Translations under genes and position numbers: made by a program | Notes under the pieces: generated by a model | The model's database searches: none | Told to the model about the DNA's origin: nothing | What the model saw: the letters and a program-made list of their open reading frames with translations, nothing else | Shown here: positions 34,350 to 43,118 of the stretch, in pieces | How positions within the stretch are numbered: position 1 is the first letter of the stretch | How the letters are laid out: each line of letters opens with the position of its first letter | Source of the DNA: Chloroflexota bacterium | GTDB lineage: Bacteria > Chloroflexota > Anaerolineae > UBA4142 | Reading direction: 5' to 3' | NCBI GenBank assembly: GCA_016215025.1 | Contig: JACRMI010000054.1 | Coordinates: forward strand, 1 to 64,000 | DNA length: 64,000 bases

Positions 34350-35540
34350 ATGCCGGAGCAAGATTATGGCATGAGCGTCATGCCGCGACTCGTTCGCTCG
34401 CAACGCGGCGCACTCATCATCGGCATCAGCGCACTGATCGCGACGATGGTGGGCGCGTTTACGAGTCCCGCGCAATTCTTTCCGGCGTTTCTATTTGCGT
34501 ACATTTTCTGGATCGGCTTGACGCTGGGATGCCTTGCGCTCACGATGCTGCACGATTTGGCAGGCGGCGCGTGGGGCGTCATCATGCTGCGATTTCTAGA
34601 AGCGGGTATGAGCACCTTGCCATTGATGTTGATTCTATTCGGGCCGAACATTTTCGGATTGCTCTATCTCTATCCCTGGGCAAACGTCGATCAAGTCGCG
34701 CGCGACCCGTTGCTGCTTGAACAATATCCGTACTTGAACGTTCCGTTCTTTTTGATTCGCGCCGCCATTTATTTTATCGTTTGGATGGCGCTGGCGTACG
34801 TCTTGCGTCGCTGGTCGCTCGAACTCGATCGCGCCGATAACGTGGCTCTCGTGTCCAAACTCAAACGCTTGAGCGCAATCGGATTAGCGCTGTTTGTTCT
34901 CACATCGACATTTGCGATGATCGATTGGGTCATGACGCTGGAGCCGCATTGGTTTTCGACGGTGTACGCCGCGATGCTGATGATGGGCGCGGTCTTGTCC
35001 GCCTTTGCGTTCGTGATTGTGCTGGTGGTGTGGCTCGGCAATCAAATGACGCTCGCGGGGGTAAACCCAGCCGGCTTGCTCAACGATTTGGGGAGCTTGT
35101 TGTTAGCGTTCGTCATGTTATGGGCATATCTCGCGTTCTCGCAATATTTGATTATCTATTCCGGCAATCTCGTTCACGAAATTCCTTGGTACGTGAATCG
35201 ATTGCAAGGCGGCTGGGAATGGATTGCGCTTGGCGTGATGCTCTTTCAATTTGTTTTGCCCTTTGTCTATCTCTTGTTTCGCGATTTGAAACGGCACGGC
35301 ATCCTGCTCGCGTTCGTCGCCCTCTTGCTCGTCGTCGCGCGCGCAGTCGATGTGTTTTGGCTGATTCAACCGGCTTTTTCGCCGAGCGGTTTTAGCATTC
35401 ACTGGCTGCATTTCACGGCATGGGGCGCTATCGGCGGATTGTGGTTTGCGATGTTCGCCTGGCGACTCACGAAACATCCGCTCGTGCCTTTGCGCGAACA
35501 CACCACACCGTTAAGAGAAATTGCCACGGAGCAAAGTTGA
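34350..35540 (+). CDS. actF: Alternative complex III membrane subunit ActF
   Basis: The product is 396 residues with about ten membrane helices, the second NrfD-like subunit of the complex. Family segments include FLFAYIFWIGLTLGCLALTM, WGVIMLRFLEAGMSTLPLML, MIDWVMTLEPHWFSTVYAAM and YLIIYSGNLVHEIPWYVNR. It begins 1 base after the actE stop. With ActC it forms the membrane core and probably the proton path. It completes the A-F set; no ActG is seen. Confidence 0.95.
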   Translation: MPEQDYGMSVMPRLVRSQRGALIIGISALIATMVGAFTSPAQFFPAFLFAYIFWIGLTLGCLALTMLHDLAGGAWGVIMLRFLEAGMSTLPLMLILFGPNIFGLLYLYPWANVDQVARDPLLLEQYPYLNVPFFLIRAAIYFIVWMALAYVLRRWSLELDRADNVALVSKLKRLSAIGLALFVLTSTFAMIDWVMTLEPHWFSTVYAAMLMMGAVLSAFAFVIVLVVWLGNQMTLAGVNPAGLLNDLGSLLLAFVMLWAYLAFSQYLIIYSGNLVHEIPWYVNRLQGGWEWIALGVMLFQFVLPFVYLLFRDLKRHGILLAFVALLLVVARAVDVFWLIQPAFSPSGFSIHWLHFTAWGAIGGLWFAMFAWRLTKHPLVPLREHTTPLREIATEQS

Positions 35541-35545
35541 TAACC

Positions 35546-36196
35546 ATGACTAGACGCGAGACGAGCGTGCGCCTCCCCATCGAATATTTTTATCTCGCCG
35601 GCGATTTGCGAATACCCGATGACGCCAAAGGCATCGTTCTTTTTACGCATGGCAGCGGCAGCAGTCGCGCGAGTCCGCGCAATCGTTTTGTGGCGAATGT
35701 GTTGAACGAAGCGAGATTTGCCACGCTGCTGATGGACTTGCTAACGGAAAAGGAAGAGGTCGAAGACACCATCGTGGCAAATCTGCGCTTTGACATTCCC
35801 TTGCTGGCGGAACGCGTGGCTGCGGCATCTGCTTGGTTGCGCAAAAACGATGACACGCGCGGACTGCCGATTGGCTATTTTGGCGCAAGCACCGGCGCAG
35901 CAGCGGCGCTCGCAGCCGCCGGACTCAAACCCGAACTTGTCAAAGCGGTCGTGTCGCGCGGCGGTCGTCCGGACTTGGCAGGCACATTACTGGGTAAGGT
36001 GCGCGCGCCCACATTGCTGATTGTCGGCGGCAACGATCCAGTCGTCCTTCAACTCAATCAAGATGCGCTGACGAAAATGCAAGCTGGACGAAAGATCGTG
36101 ATTGTTCCGGAGGCGACGCATCTCTTTGAAGAGCAAGGGGCGTTGGAACAAGTTGCGAATCTCGCGCGCGATTGGTTTGAGCTTTATCTAAAATAA
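35546..36196 (+). CDS. Alpha/beta hydrolase (dienelactone-hydrolase-like)
   Basis: The product is 216 residues from the ATG at 35546; upstream in-frame sequence overlaps actF. The catalytic triad is visible: nucleophile Ser in GYFGASTGAAAAL, Asp in LLIVGGNDPVV and His in PEATHLFEEQG. The oxyanion region is VLFTHGSGSSRASPRN. It has no signal peptide. Similar short hydrolases are often fused to or beside phosphoribosyltransferases, which is not the case here. Substrate unknown; it is co-directional with actF, 5 bases away. Confidence 0.85.
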   Translation: MTRRETSVRLPIEYFYLAGDLRIPDDAKGIVLFTHGSGSSRASPRNRFVANVLNEARFATLLMDLLTEKEEVEDTIVANLRFDIPLLAERVAAASAWLRKNDDTRGLPIGYFGASTGAAAALAAAGLKPELVKAVVSRGGRPDLAGTLLGKVRAPTLLIVGGNDPVVLQLNQDALTKMQAGRKIVIVPEATHLFEEQGALEQVANLARDWFELYLK

Positions 36197-36197
36197 T

Positions 36198-36551
36198 ATG
36201 AAACGAACAAAAGTTGTGACGCGCGAAATACCCAAAACAGAATGGAACGATTTCTGTAACGAGTTCAGTCGTCGGCATCAAGGCTGGCTCGCGAATGTGG
36301 AAATCAATGGGGAAGTCAAAATTAAGGAATCACCGTTCAAAAAAATTAGCTTGTCCAAAGACGGGCGACAGACGAAGGCTGCTATCGTGATCGATGGACA
36401 AGCACGCAAATCGGTCAAGCACACCGTCGATGGTGTAGCGCTCCTGCGTTTGGAACAGGATAAAGCCGGAAACGATCAGGGTCTTACGGTCGAAACAAAA
36501 AGCGGTGCCAAAACTATTCTTCGATTTATCAACTCGGCGTTTTCACGATGA
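36198..36551 (+). CDS. DUF5335-type protein
   Basis: The product is 117 residues, basic, with no membrane segment. The opening TREIPKTEWNDFCNEFSRRH followed by QGWLANVEINGE matches the DUF5335 family of unknown function. It begins one base after the hydrolase stop and is probably co-transcribed. It is separated from the next gene by a GTAG...CTAC palindrome. Confidence 0.7.
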   Translation: MKRTKVVTREIPKTEWNDFCNEFSRRHQGWLANVEINGEVKIKESPFKKISLSKDGRQTKAAIVIDGQARKSVKHTVDGVALLRLEQDKAGNDQGLTVETKSGAKTILRFINSAFSR

Positions 36552-36558
36552 ACGAAAC

Positions 36559-36603
36559 GTAGCCTAGCCCCTTGTGGGCGACGCGCACAAGGGGCTAGGC
36601 TAC
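36559..36603. repeat. Perfect GTAG...CTAC palindrome
   Basis: Arms GTAGCCTAGCCCCTTGTG (36559-36576) and CACAAGGGGCTAGGCTAC (36586-36603) pair perfectly at 18 bp around GGCGACGCG. The right arm is nearly the same as the right end of the element at 49435-49504 (CACAAGGGGCTAGACTAC). A terminator role is unlikely without a T-tract. Confidence 0.85.
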
Positions 36604-36628
36604 ATGTGATAGTAGGAAGAATTTGATT

Positions 36629-37519
36629 ATGGGAATATTGAGATTGTTTAAGGATACATTCGTTCAATGGAATGAAGATCATGCCCCCCGCTTGGGCGCA
36701 GCGGTCGCTTATTACACGGTGTTTTCGATCGGGCCCTTGCTGATTATTGTGATTGCCCTTGCCAGTTTGATCTTTGGACAAGAAACGGCCCGCGATCAAA
36801 TCCTCAGGCAAATTCAAGGTTTGATCGGTCAGCAAGGCGCGCAATTCATCGCGCAGGCCATCGATACCACTCGGCGACCTAGCTCCAATATCCTCGCCAG
36901 CTTGATCGGCATCGGAACGTTGCTGCTCGGCGCGCTCGGAGTTTTTGGCGAACTCAAAAATTCACTCAATGCGATTTGGGGTGTCGAACCCAAACCCGGC
37001 CGCGGCTTGAAGGGTTTGATCTTGGATCGGCTTCTTTCCTTTGGCATGATACTCGTCACGGGCTTCTTGCTCATCGTCTCGCTCACCATTAGCACGTCGG
37101 TCACCGCCATCGTCAGCTATTTCGGCGGAACACTTACCGCCTCGCCAACCGCTATTGAGATTGCAAATTTTGTCTTGTCGTTTATCGTCATCACTATCCT
37201 CTTTGCCTTTATCTTCAAATACCTTCCCGACGCGCATGTGAAATGGACCAACGCCCTGCTCGGCGCGGCCCTGACTTCCTTGCTGTTTGCGATTGGAAAA
37301 TTCCTGATCGGATTTTATTTGGGGCGAAGCCAGCTTGCTTCGGCGTACGGCGCGGCGAGTTCGGTCATTATCGTTTTGGTTTGGATCTACTATGCAGCGC
37401 AAATTCTATTTTTCGGCGCAGAGTTCACCAAAGTCTCGGCGATGAAATTCGGCTCCGGCATCATTCCGGATCCGGATGCGCAGCCGATTGGTGAAAAACA
37501 CGGAACCCCAACAACCTAA
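36629..37519 (+). CDS. YihY/BrkB-family membrane protein
   Basis: The product is 296 residues from the ATG at 36629, six bases downstream of an in-frame TTG. About six membrane helices with family segments WNEDHAPRLGAAVAYYTVFS, FGELKNSLNAIWGVEP and FIGFYLGRSQLASAYGAASS are characteristic. The family (once linked to RNase BN in error) has no agreed function. Its stop overlaps the next ATG, so it is coupled to the oxidase operon that follows. Confidence 0.92.
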   Translation: MGILRLFKDTFVQWNEDHAPRLGAAVAYYTVFSIGPLLIIVIALASLIFGQETARDQILRQIQGLIGQQGAQFIAQAIDTTRRPSSNILASLIGIGTLLLGALGVFGELKNSLNAIWGVEPKPGRGLKGLILDRLLSFGMILVTGFLLIVSLTISTSVTAIVSYFGGTLTASPTAIEIANFVLSFIVITILFAFIFKYLPDAHVKWTNALLGAALTSLLFAIGKFLIGFYLGRSQLASAYGAASSVIIVLVWIYYAAQILFFGAEFTKVSAMKFGSGIIPDPDAQPIGEKHGTPTT

Positions 37520-37992
37520 TGGCTAATCGATCTCCCCAGCACGACCAACCGCTATCAGACCACGAACCACGCGATTTGAACGTTCGCGGCATTTTGATTT
37601 TTTTCGCCGGGCTAGGGGGCATGATGACCATTGCGCTTTTAGTCGTGACCGTGACGCTGATGCTGGGTTCCACGCGTGGAATGAATTTGAAAATTCCGCC
37701 ATCCGACTTGACGAACGCGCCCGCGCCAACCTTGCCAGCGGAACCACGCTTGGAGGCCATCCCTGGTTTGCAATTGCAAGAGTTGCGCGCCATCGAGAAC
37801 AAGAGATTGAACACGTATGGCTGGATCGATCAAAAAGCAGGCATCGTTCACATTCCCATCGAGCGCGCGATGGACCTGCTGATTCAGCGCGGCTTGCCGG
37901 TTCGCCCCGACGCCGACAGCAAATTTCAAGATAGTGGAAATCAATCGCCGTCCGATCCTAGCTCCGGCCGCATAAAGGAAAAATATCCATGA
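37519..37992 (+). CDS. Small membrane-anchored protein of cytochrome oxidase clusters
   Basis: The product is 157 residues: a short N-terminal tail, one membrane helix (GILIFFAGLGGMMTIALLVVTV region) and a soluble domain with LNTYGWIDQKAGIVHIPIER and AMDLLIQRGLPVR. This second segment is conserved in small proteins encoded before SCO genes in Chloroflexota and Acidobacteriota (from memory). It overlaps its neighbours by 1 and 4 bases, which ties it to oxidase assembly or to copper delivery. Function unproven. Confidence 0.75.
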   Translation: MANRSPQHDQPLSDHEPRDLNVRGILIFFAGLGGMMTIALLVVTVTLMLGSTRGMNLKIPPSDLTNAPAPTLPAEPRLEAIPGLQLQELRAIENKRLNTYGWIDQKAGIVHIPIERAMDLLIQRGLPVRPDADSKFQDSGNQSPSDPSSGRIKEKYP

Positions 37993-38816
37993 GATCAAAA
38001 TTCCGATTCGGTATCGAATTGCTTATTGCGCTCGTCGTATTAATCGTGCTTTTTCCAACACCGTCCGCACCGGCGTACTCCGCCCCGCCGATCGATGTCA
38101 ATCGCGAAGTGGCATTCGATCAACGCTTGGGCGTTGACGTCCCCGCCGATTTGGTTTTCAACAATGAGCAAGGAAAGACGATCAGGCTAGGCGCCTATTT
38201 CAACCACGCCAAGCCGGTGATTCTGACGCTCAATTATTTTAGTTGCCCGAATCTCTGCTCGCTCGAACTCGATCAACTGACCGGCGCAATTTCCGATTTG
38301 GCGCTCAACCTGGGCGACGATTTCGATATTATTTCGGTGAGCATCGATCCCCGCGAAACGCCCGACATCGCTTTTGAGAAGAGATGGCAATACATCCGTA
38401 ATTACGCGCGACCAGGGCGCGGCGCGGGCTGGCATTTCTTGACCGGACCCGAGGACTCGATCGTGCCGCTCACGGAAGCTGTCGGCTTTCGCTATACGTA
38501 CGATGGCGAAAAAGAAGAGTTTGCGCATCCCATAGGTCTTGTTATTTTGACACCGCAGGGCAAGGTTGCCCGCTATATCTATGGCGTCGATTATGACCCG
38601 CGCGATATACGCTTGGCGCTCGTCGAAGCATCCGAAAACAAAATCGGCACCGCCATCGATCAGATATTGTTGTTGTGCTATAGCTATGATCCTTCGACCG
38701 GCAAGTACAGCCCAATGGTGCTGAGCATGGTGCGGATAGGGGGAGTCGTCATGGTCGTACTTTTGGCGGCGGGCTTGATGTGGTTGTGGAGCAAAGATTT
38801 AAAACGCCCCACGTGA
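37989..38816 (+). CDS. SCO1/SenC-family copper chaperone for cytochrome oxidase
   Basis: The product is 275 residues with an N-terminal membrane anchor. The thioredoxin-like SCO domain has the copper motif NYFSCPNLCSLELDQLTG (CxxxC) and the later His in EEFAHPIGLVIL, which together bind copper for CuA assembly. A second hydrophobic helix (GGVVMVVLLAAGLMWLWSK) sits at the C-terminus, which is not usual for SCO proteins. It immediately precedes subunit II, its likely client. Confidence 0.93.
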   Translation: MRSKFRFGIELLIALVVLIVLFPTPSAPAYSAPPIDVNREVAFDQRLGVDVPADLVFNNEQGKTIRLGAYFNHAKPVILTLNYFSCPNLCSLELDQLTGAISDLALNLGDDFDIISVSIDPRETPDIAFEKRWQYIRNYARPGRGAGWHFLTGPEDSIVPLTEAVGFRYTYDGEKEEFAHPIGLVILTPQGKVARYIYGVDYDPRDIRLALVEASENKIGTAIDQILLLCYSYDPSTGKYSPMVLSMVRIGGVVMVVLLAAGLMWLWSKDLKRPT

Positions 38817-38824
38817 TGTGAGTT

Positions 38825-39775
38825 ATGCCTGGCTTTCCGTTATTTCCCAATTCGGCTTCGACCGTCGCGCCCCAAGTGGACCAGATGTTTTTGTTCCTGG
38901 TCGCCGTTGCGCTCGGCATGACGTTTCTCATTGCCGGATTCATCGTGTACTTCACCGTCAAGTATCGCCGCCGCTCCGAAGATGAAATCCCAACGCCGAT
39001 TGAAGGATCGAACAAACTGGAATTTGCGTGGACGATCATCCCGTTCGGATTTTTCATGGTGTTATTTTTCTGGGGCAGCAGCATATATTTGAATCAATCG
39101 CAGCCGCCGCCGAACACGCTGCCCATTTACGTCGTCGCGAAACAGTGGATGTGGAAATTCCAACATGCGGGTGGACAGACGGAGATCAACGAGTTGCACG
39201 TGCCGCTCGGTCGTCCCGTCGAATTGACCATGACGTCGCAAGATGTGATTCACAGTTTCTTCGTGCCCGATTTTCGAATCAAGCAAGATGTTCTACCGGA
39301 CCGATTGACGACGACCTGGTTTCAAGCGACCGAGACCGGTCAATATCATTTGTTTTGCGCGCAATATTGCGGCACCGAGCACGCCGAAATGACCGGTTCG
39401 GTGATCGTCATGGACCCCAACACATTTGAAGAGTGGTTGAGCGGCGGAGCAATCACCGAACAATCGCCGGCGGATTCGGGTCAACAATTATTTGGGCAAC
39501 TGGGTTGCATTGGCTGTCACAAACTCGATGGCACGGGTGTCGCGCCATCGTTCGTTGGGCGTTACGGCAAACAAGTTCAGACCGCCGATGGTCGGACCCT
39601 CACGGTGGACGACAATTATTTGCGCACGTGCATTCTTTATCCCGATCGACAACGCACGGCGGGCTTTCAACCATTGATGCCATCGTACTTTGGCCGAATC
39701 GATCAAGAGCAATTGCTGCATTTGATCGCGTACATCAAGTCGCTGGCATCGCAACCACTGCCCCGATCGCCATGA
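38825..39775 (+). CDS. coxB: Cytochrome c oxidase subunit II with fused cytochrome c (caa3 type)
   Basis: The product is 316 residues. Two membrane helices precede a CuA domain with VIHSFFVPDFRIKQDV and CAQYCGTEHAEMTGSVIVM (Cys, Cys, His, Met ligands). A C-terminal cytochrome c domain follows, with GCIGCHKLDGTGVAPSFVG and an axial Met in FQPLMPSYFGRI. This fusion defines caa3 oxidases. It accepts electrons from the alternative complex III encoded just upstream. Confidence 0.96.
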   Translation: MPGFPLFPNSASTVAPQVDQMFLFLVAVALGMTFLIAGFIVYFTVKYRRRSEDEIPTPIEGSNKLEFAWTIIPFGFFMVLFFWGSSIYLNQSQPPPNTLPIYVVAKQWMWKFQHAGGQTEINELHVPLGRPVELTMTSQDVIHSFFVPDFRIKQDVLPDRLTTTWFQATETGQYHLFCAQYCGTEHAEMTGSVIVMDPNTFEEWLSGGAITEQSPADSGQQLFGQLGCIGCHKLDGTGVAPSFVGRYGKQVQTADGRTLTVDDNYLRTCILYPDRQRTAGFQPLMPSYFGRIDQEQLLHLIAYIKSLASQPLPRSP

Positions 39776-39809
39776 AGACAGGACGAGACTCAAACAAAAT
39801 GAAAACGAT

Positions 39810-39937
39810 TGTCACCCTGAGTGAAGCGAAGGGTCTCATTCTCCGCAGAGAGAGACACCTGCACTCCCGAAGGGGTGCGGTGCAAGTGTGTTTCGCTCCG
39901 CTCAGCATGACATTTTGTTAAGAACTCTTTAGGGTCT
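39810..39937. repeat. Composite repeat with TGTCACCCTGAG and GGGTCT ends
   Basis: TTGTCACCCTGAGTGAAGCG near 39809 and CGCTCCGCTCAGCATGACA near 39896-39914 form an imperfect inverted pair; a GCACTCCCGAAGGGGTGC-type hairpin lies inside. It is followed by AAGAACTCTTTAGGGTCT (39920-39937), close to the right end of the ~95-bp MITE family. It fills the gap after coxB. Confidence 0.65.
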
Positions 39938-39952
39938 AGAGAGGACAAGCAA

Positions 39953-40492
39953 ATGAACGTACTCACCAAAATGTTTCACAAAAAGAAACGCACCTCGCGA
40001 TTGACGAAACGCCTGATTTTTCTGGCAGCGTTCGTGAATAGTTTATTAGCCGGCACCAACGTGAATCGCGCGCTGATCGATATGCCCGCGTGGCAGCAAG
40101 TGGGCGCGCGCGCATGGGCGTCGTTCAGCCGTCAGGCAGATTTGGGCTTGGGTGGTTTGGTGCTTTACCCAGCCCAGGCCTTCCTCGGCGCAATCTTAAG
40201 CATTCTGGCGCTCATCAATTTTCAGCGTGATGGCGGCGAACCGCGCCAAGCCAGAATACCACTTTACATGGCGGTATTCTCGACGATTGCCGGTTTGTTG
40301 GCAACCTCCCGCGCTGCGCCCATCATGCTCGGCGTTCGCGATATGGGCGAAGAATCGATCGATCTGCAACATGCGTTGAATCGCTTTCAAATGTGGAGCA
40401 ATATTCGCGGCGCATTTCAGATGCTGGCATTCGTCGCGAATCTCTGGTCGCTCTTTATCGTTTCTGGCTCGCGGCGCAAGGTCAAGCTATGA
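39953..40492 (+). CDS. Membrane protein of the oxidase operon, unknown
   Basis: The product is 179 residues with a basic N-terminus ([20 protein letters not shown]) and about four membrane helices, including [20 protein letters not shown] and [19 protein letters not shown] do not recognise the family; it recalls DUF1772-like proteins weakly. Its stop overlaps the coxA ATG (ATGA), so it is coupled to subunit I and may be an assembly factor or a small extra subunit. Confidence 0.7.
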   Translation: MNVLTKMFHKKKRTSRLTKRLIFLAAFVNSLLAGTNVNRALIDMPAWQQVGARAWASFSRQADLGLGGLVLYPAQAFLGAILSILALINFQRDGGEPRQARIPLYMAVFSTIAGLLATSRAAPIMLGVRDMGEESIDLQHALNRFQMWSNIRGAFQMLAFVANLWSLFIVSGSRRKVKL

Positions 40493-42105
40493 GTGCGATC
40501 ACGACCCCGGCTCCACTTACCCAACCCCATTATCTGAACATTCGTTACGGCATTCGCTCGTGGCTGCTGACCACCGATCATAAACGCATCGCCATTCTCT
40601 ATCTGATTTCGATTTCGTTGATGTTCATTATCGGCGGGGCAGCGGCAACGTTGATTCGCGTCAACTTGCTCACGCCCACCGGCGACTTGGTCGATGCGAT
40701 GACGTACAATAAATTGTTCACCGTTCACGGCGTCGTCATGATTTTCTTTTTTCTGATTCCGTCGATTCCGGCGGTGATGGGAAACTTTATGGTCCCGTTG
40801 ATGATCGGCGCGCGCGACCTGGCTTTTCCGCGCGTCAATTTGCTCAGTTGGTACGTCTACATCGTCGGCTCGCTCTTTTTATTGTGGACGATTATTGCCG
40901 GCGGCGTCGATACCGGCTGGACGTTTTACACGCCCTACAGCACTTCGTCCTCCAACACGCATGTGCTCTCGACGACGCTCGGCGTTTTTATCGTCGGATT
41001 CTCCAGCATTCTCACGGGACTAAATTTCATCGTGACGATTCACCGCTTGCGCGCGCCGGGTCTCACCTGGGGGCGGCTGCCGCTTTTTATCTGGTCGATT
41101 TACGCGACGAGCATCATTTTGATTCTGGCGACGCCGGTCTTTGCAATCACCCTTCTGCTCGTGGCAGCTGAGCGCGTCTTGCGCGTCGGCATTTTCGATC
41201 CGGCGCTGGGCGGCGATCCCTTGTTGTACCAGCATCTATTTTGGTTTTATTCGCATCCCGCCGTTTACGTGATGATCTTGCCGGGGATGGGCGTCACCAG
41301 TGAATTGATTTCGACCTTTTCGCGAAAGAATATTTTCGGCTATCGCTTTGTCGCGCTCGCCAGCATTGCGATTGCGGTGCTCGGCTTTCTCGTGTGGGGA
41401 CACCACATGTTTGTCGCGGGCATGTCGGCACACGCCGCGCTGATCTTTTCGATTTTGAGCTATATGGTCGCCGTGCCATCGGCGATCAAGGTATTCAACT
41501 GGACAGCGACGCTTTACAAGGGTTCCGTCTCGCTGCAAACGCCGATGCTCTACGCGCTTTCGTTTATCGGCTTGTTCACGCTGGGGGGACTCACCGGACT
41601 CTTTCTCGCCGCGCTCGGCATCGACGAACACGTTCACGATACGTATTTCGTCATCGCGCATTTTCATTACATCATGGTCGGCGGCATGGTCTCGGCCTAT
41701 TTCGGCGCGCTGCATTATTGGTGGCCCAAGATGACGGGGCGCATGTATCCGGAGGGCTGGGGCAAAGCTGCGGCGATCATTATTTTCGTCGGATTCAATC
41801 TGACGTTTTTCCCGCAATTTATTCTGGGCTATCTGGGAATGCCGCGCCGCTATCATGTGTATCCGCCGGAATTTCAGGTGCTCAACGTTTTGTCTACGGC
41901 CGGTGCATCGATTCTCGTAATTGGTTACCTTTTGCCGCTGCTGTATTTGATTCCCTCGTTGTGGCTCGGCAAGCCGGCAGAAGCGAATCCCTGGGGCGCG
42001 ACGGGTTTGGAATGGAAAACATCCTCGCCGCCGCCGCCTGAGAATTTTGAAAAGACGCCGGTGGTAACTGGACCAGCCTACGATTATAGTCAGTTAGTCA
42101 AATAG
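40489..42105 (+). CDS. coxA: Cytochrome c oxidase subunit I
   Basis: The product is 538 residues from the ATG at 40489; an in-frame upstream extension overlaps the previous gene and is rejected. About twelve helices carry the haem-copper ligands: [13 protein letters not shown] (low-spin haem His), [18 protein letters not shown] (CuB His and cross-linked Tyr region), [11 protein letters not shown] (CuB His pair) and [14 protein letters not shown] (haem a3 and low-spin His). It is the catalytic oxygen-reducing subunit. Confidence 0.97.
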   Translation: MSAITTPAPLTQPHYLNIRYGIRSWLLTTDHKRIAILYLISISLMFIIGGAAATLIRVNLLTPTGDLVDAMTYNKLFTVHGVVMIFFFLIPSIPAVMGNFMVPLMIGARDLAFPRVNLLSWYVYIVGSLFLLWTIIAGGVDTGWTFYTPYSTSSSNTHVLSTTLGVFIVGFSSILTGLNFIVTIHRLRAPGLTWGRLPLFIWSIYATSIILILATPVFAITLLLVAAERVLRVGIFDPALGGDPLLYQHLFWFYSHPAVYVMILPGMGVTSELISTFSRKNIFGYRFVALASIAIAVLGFLVWGHHMFVAGMSAHAALIFSILSYMVAVPSAIKVFNWTATLYKGSVSLQTPMLYALSFIGLFTLGGLTGLFLAALGIDEHVHDTYFVIAHFHYIMVGGMVSAYFGALHYWWPKMTGRMYPEGWGKAAAIIIFVGFNLTFFPQFILGYLGMPRRYHVYPPEFQVLNVLSTAGASILVIGYLLPLLYLIPSLWLGKPAEANPWGATGLEWKTSSPPPPENFEKTPVVTGPAYDYSQLVK

Positions 42106-42109
42106 TCGG

Positions 42110-42139
42110 ATAGTCGCATAGTCTCTCCTATGCGACTAT
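42110..42139. repeat. Hairpin between coxA and coxC
   Basis: ATAGTCGCATA (42110-42120) and TATGCGACTAT (42129-42139) are perfect 11-bp arms with an 8-base loop, surrounded by repeated 'tagtc' and 'gacta' text. It may stabilise or process the message between the two subunits; it lacks a T-tract. Confidence 0.6.
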
Positions 42140-42174
42140 TCGACTACGAGACTAGAAGACTACAAGACGAACTT

Positions 42175-42798
42175 ATGACCTTAGATATTCAATTTGAAAG
42201 TTTGGAACATCAGCACGAGACTCGCACGCTGGGTATGTGGATTTTCCTGATGACGGAACTCATGCTGTTCGGCGGATTGTTCACCGCGTACATCGCCTAT
42301 CGCTATGTGTATCCGACAGCATTTGTGGAAGCGAGCCATCATCTCCATGCCCCGCTGGGAACCCTCAACACGGCAATTCTCATTACAAGCAGTTTGACCA
42401 TGGCGCTGGCGGTCCACAACGCGCAGTTGGGCAAGCGCAGATGGGTCGCGTTATTTTTGGTGCTGACCATCGTTCTTGGCAGCGCGTTTCTGGGCATCAA
42501 GGGAATCGAGTATACCCAACATTACTGGGAACGACTTGCGCCTGGGATTTCGTTTGAATACTCTGGCTCCCAAGCCCACGCCGTCCAACTTTTCTTCCTA
42601 CTCTACTTTGCGATGACAGGCTTGCATGCGATTCACTTGACGATTGGAATTGTGATCGTCGCCGTCGTGTTGCTCTTGTCCTTGCTGGGTCGCGTCAGCC
42701 CAATGTATTGGACGCCGGTCGAGTTGACCGGACTCTACTGGCACTTTGTCGATGTCATTTGGGTCTTTCTCTTTCCGCTCTTGTATCTCATTCGATAA
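42175..42798 (+). CDS. coxC: Cytochrome c oxidase subunit III
   Basis: The product is 207 residues from the ATG at 42175; the longer frame to 42130 starts inside the hairpin region. Five membrane helices are visible, with the subunit III segments LGMWIFLMTELMLFGGLFTA, AHAVQLFFLLYFAMTGLHAI and LTGLYWHFVDVIWVFLFPLL. The acidic residue in MTELM is the conserved Glu of the family. It follows coxA and precedes subunit IV. Confidence 0.95.
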   Translation: MTLDIQFESLEHQHETRTLGMWIFLMTELMLFGGLFTAYIAYRYVYPTAFVEASHHLHAPLGTLNTAILITSSLTMALAVHNAQLGKRRWVALFLVLTIVLGSAFLGIKGIEYTQHYWERLAPGISFEYSGSQAHAVQLFFLLYFAMTGLHAIHLTIGIVIVAVVLLLSLLGRVSPMYWTPVELTGLYWHFVDVIWVFLFPLLYLIR

Positions 42799-42805
42799 AA
42801 ATCCT

Positions 42806-43102
42806 ATGGAACCCATAACTCCCGCTAGAACTTATCTCGGCGTGTTTGTCGCATTGCTGATATTGACGCTCGCCACTTTTGCAGTGTCATTCGTCAACTT
42901 GGGTCCGTTCAATGCGGTGGTCGCACTAGCCATCGCTTCCAGCAAAGCGATTTTGATCGTACTCTTTTTTATGCACGCGCGCTACAGCACCGGCATCACG
43001 CGTATCGTTATTGTCGCTGGACTGGTGTGGCTATTCATTCTCATCGCGGGGACACTGGACGATTATATTACGCGCGGTTGGCTAGGCGTTCCGGGAAAAT
43101 AA
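42806..43102 (+). CDS. coxD: Cytochrome c oxidase subunit IV (prokaryotic type)
   Basis: The product is 98 residues from the ATG at 42806, with three membrane helices (YLGVFVALLILTLATFAVSF, ASSKAILIVLFFMHARYS and IVIVAGLVWLFILIAG). The segment KAILIVLFFMHARYS is typical of bacterial subunit IV. It closes the oxidase operon 7 bases after coxC. Confidence 0.9.
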   Translation: MEPITPARTYLGVFVALLILTLATFAVSFVNLGPFNAVVALAIASSKAILIVLFFMHARYSTGITRIVIVAGLVWLFILIAGTLDDYITRGWLGVPGK

Positions 43103-43118
43103 TGGAGTAACGGTTATC

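Noticed and set aside
36559-36603. Rho-independent terminator
   Set aside because: The hairpin is perfect but has no T-tract in either direction and belongs to a repeat family.
41236-41856. 206-codon minus-strand open frame inside coxA
   Set aside because: Antisense to subunit I and rich in His/Arg from reversed codons; not a gene.
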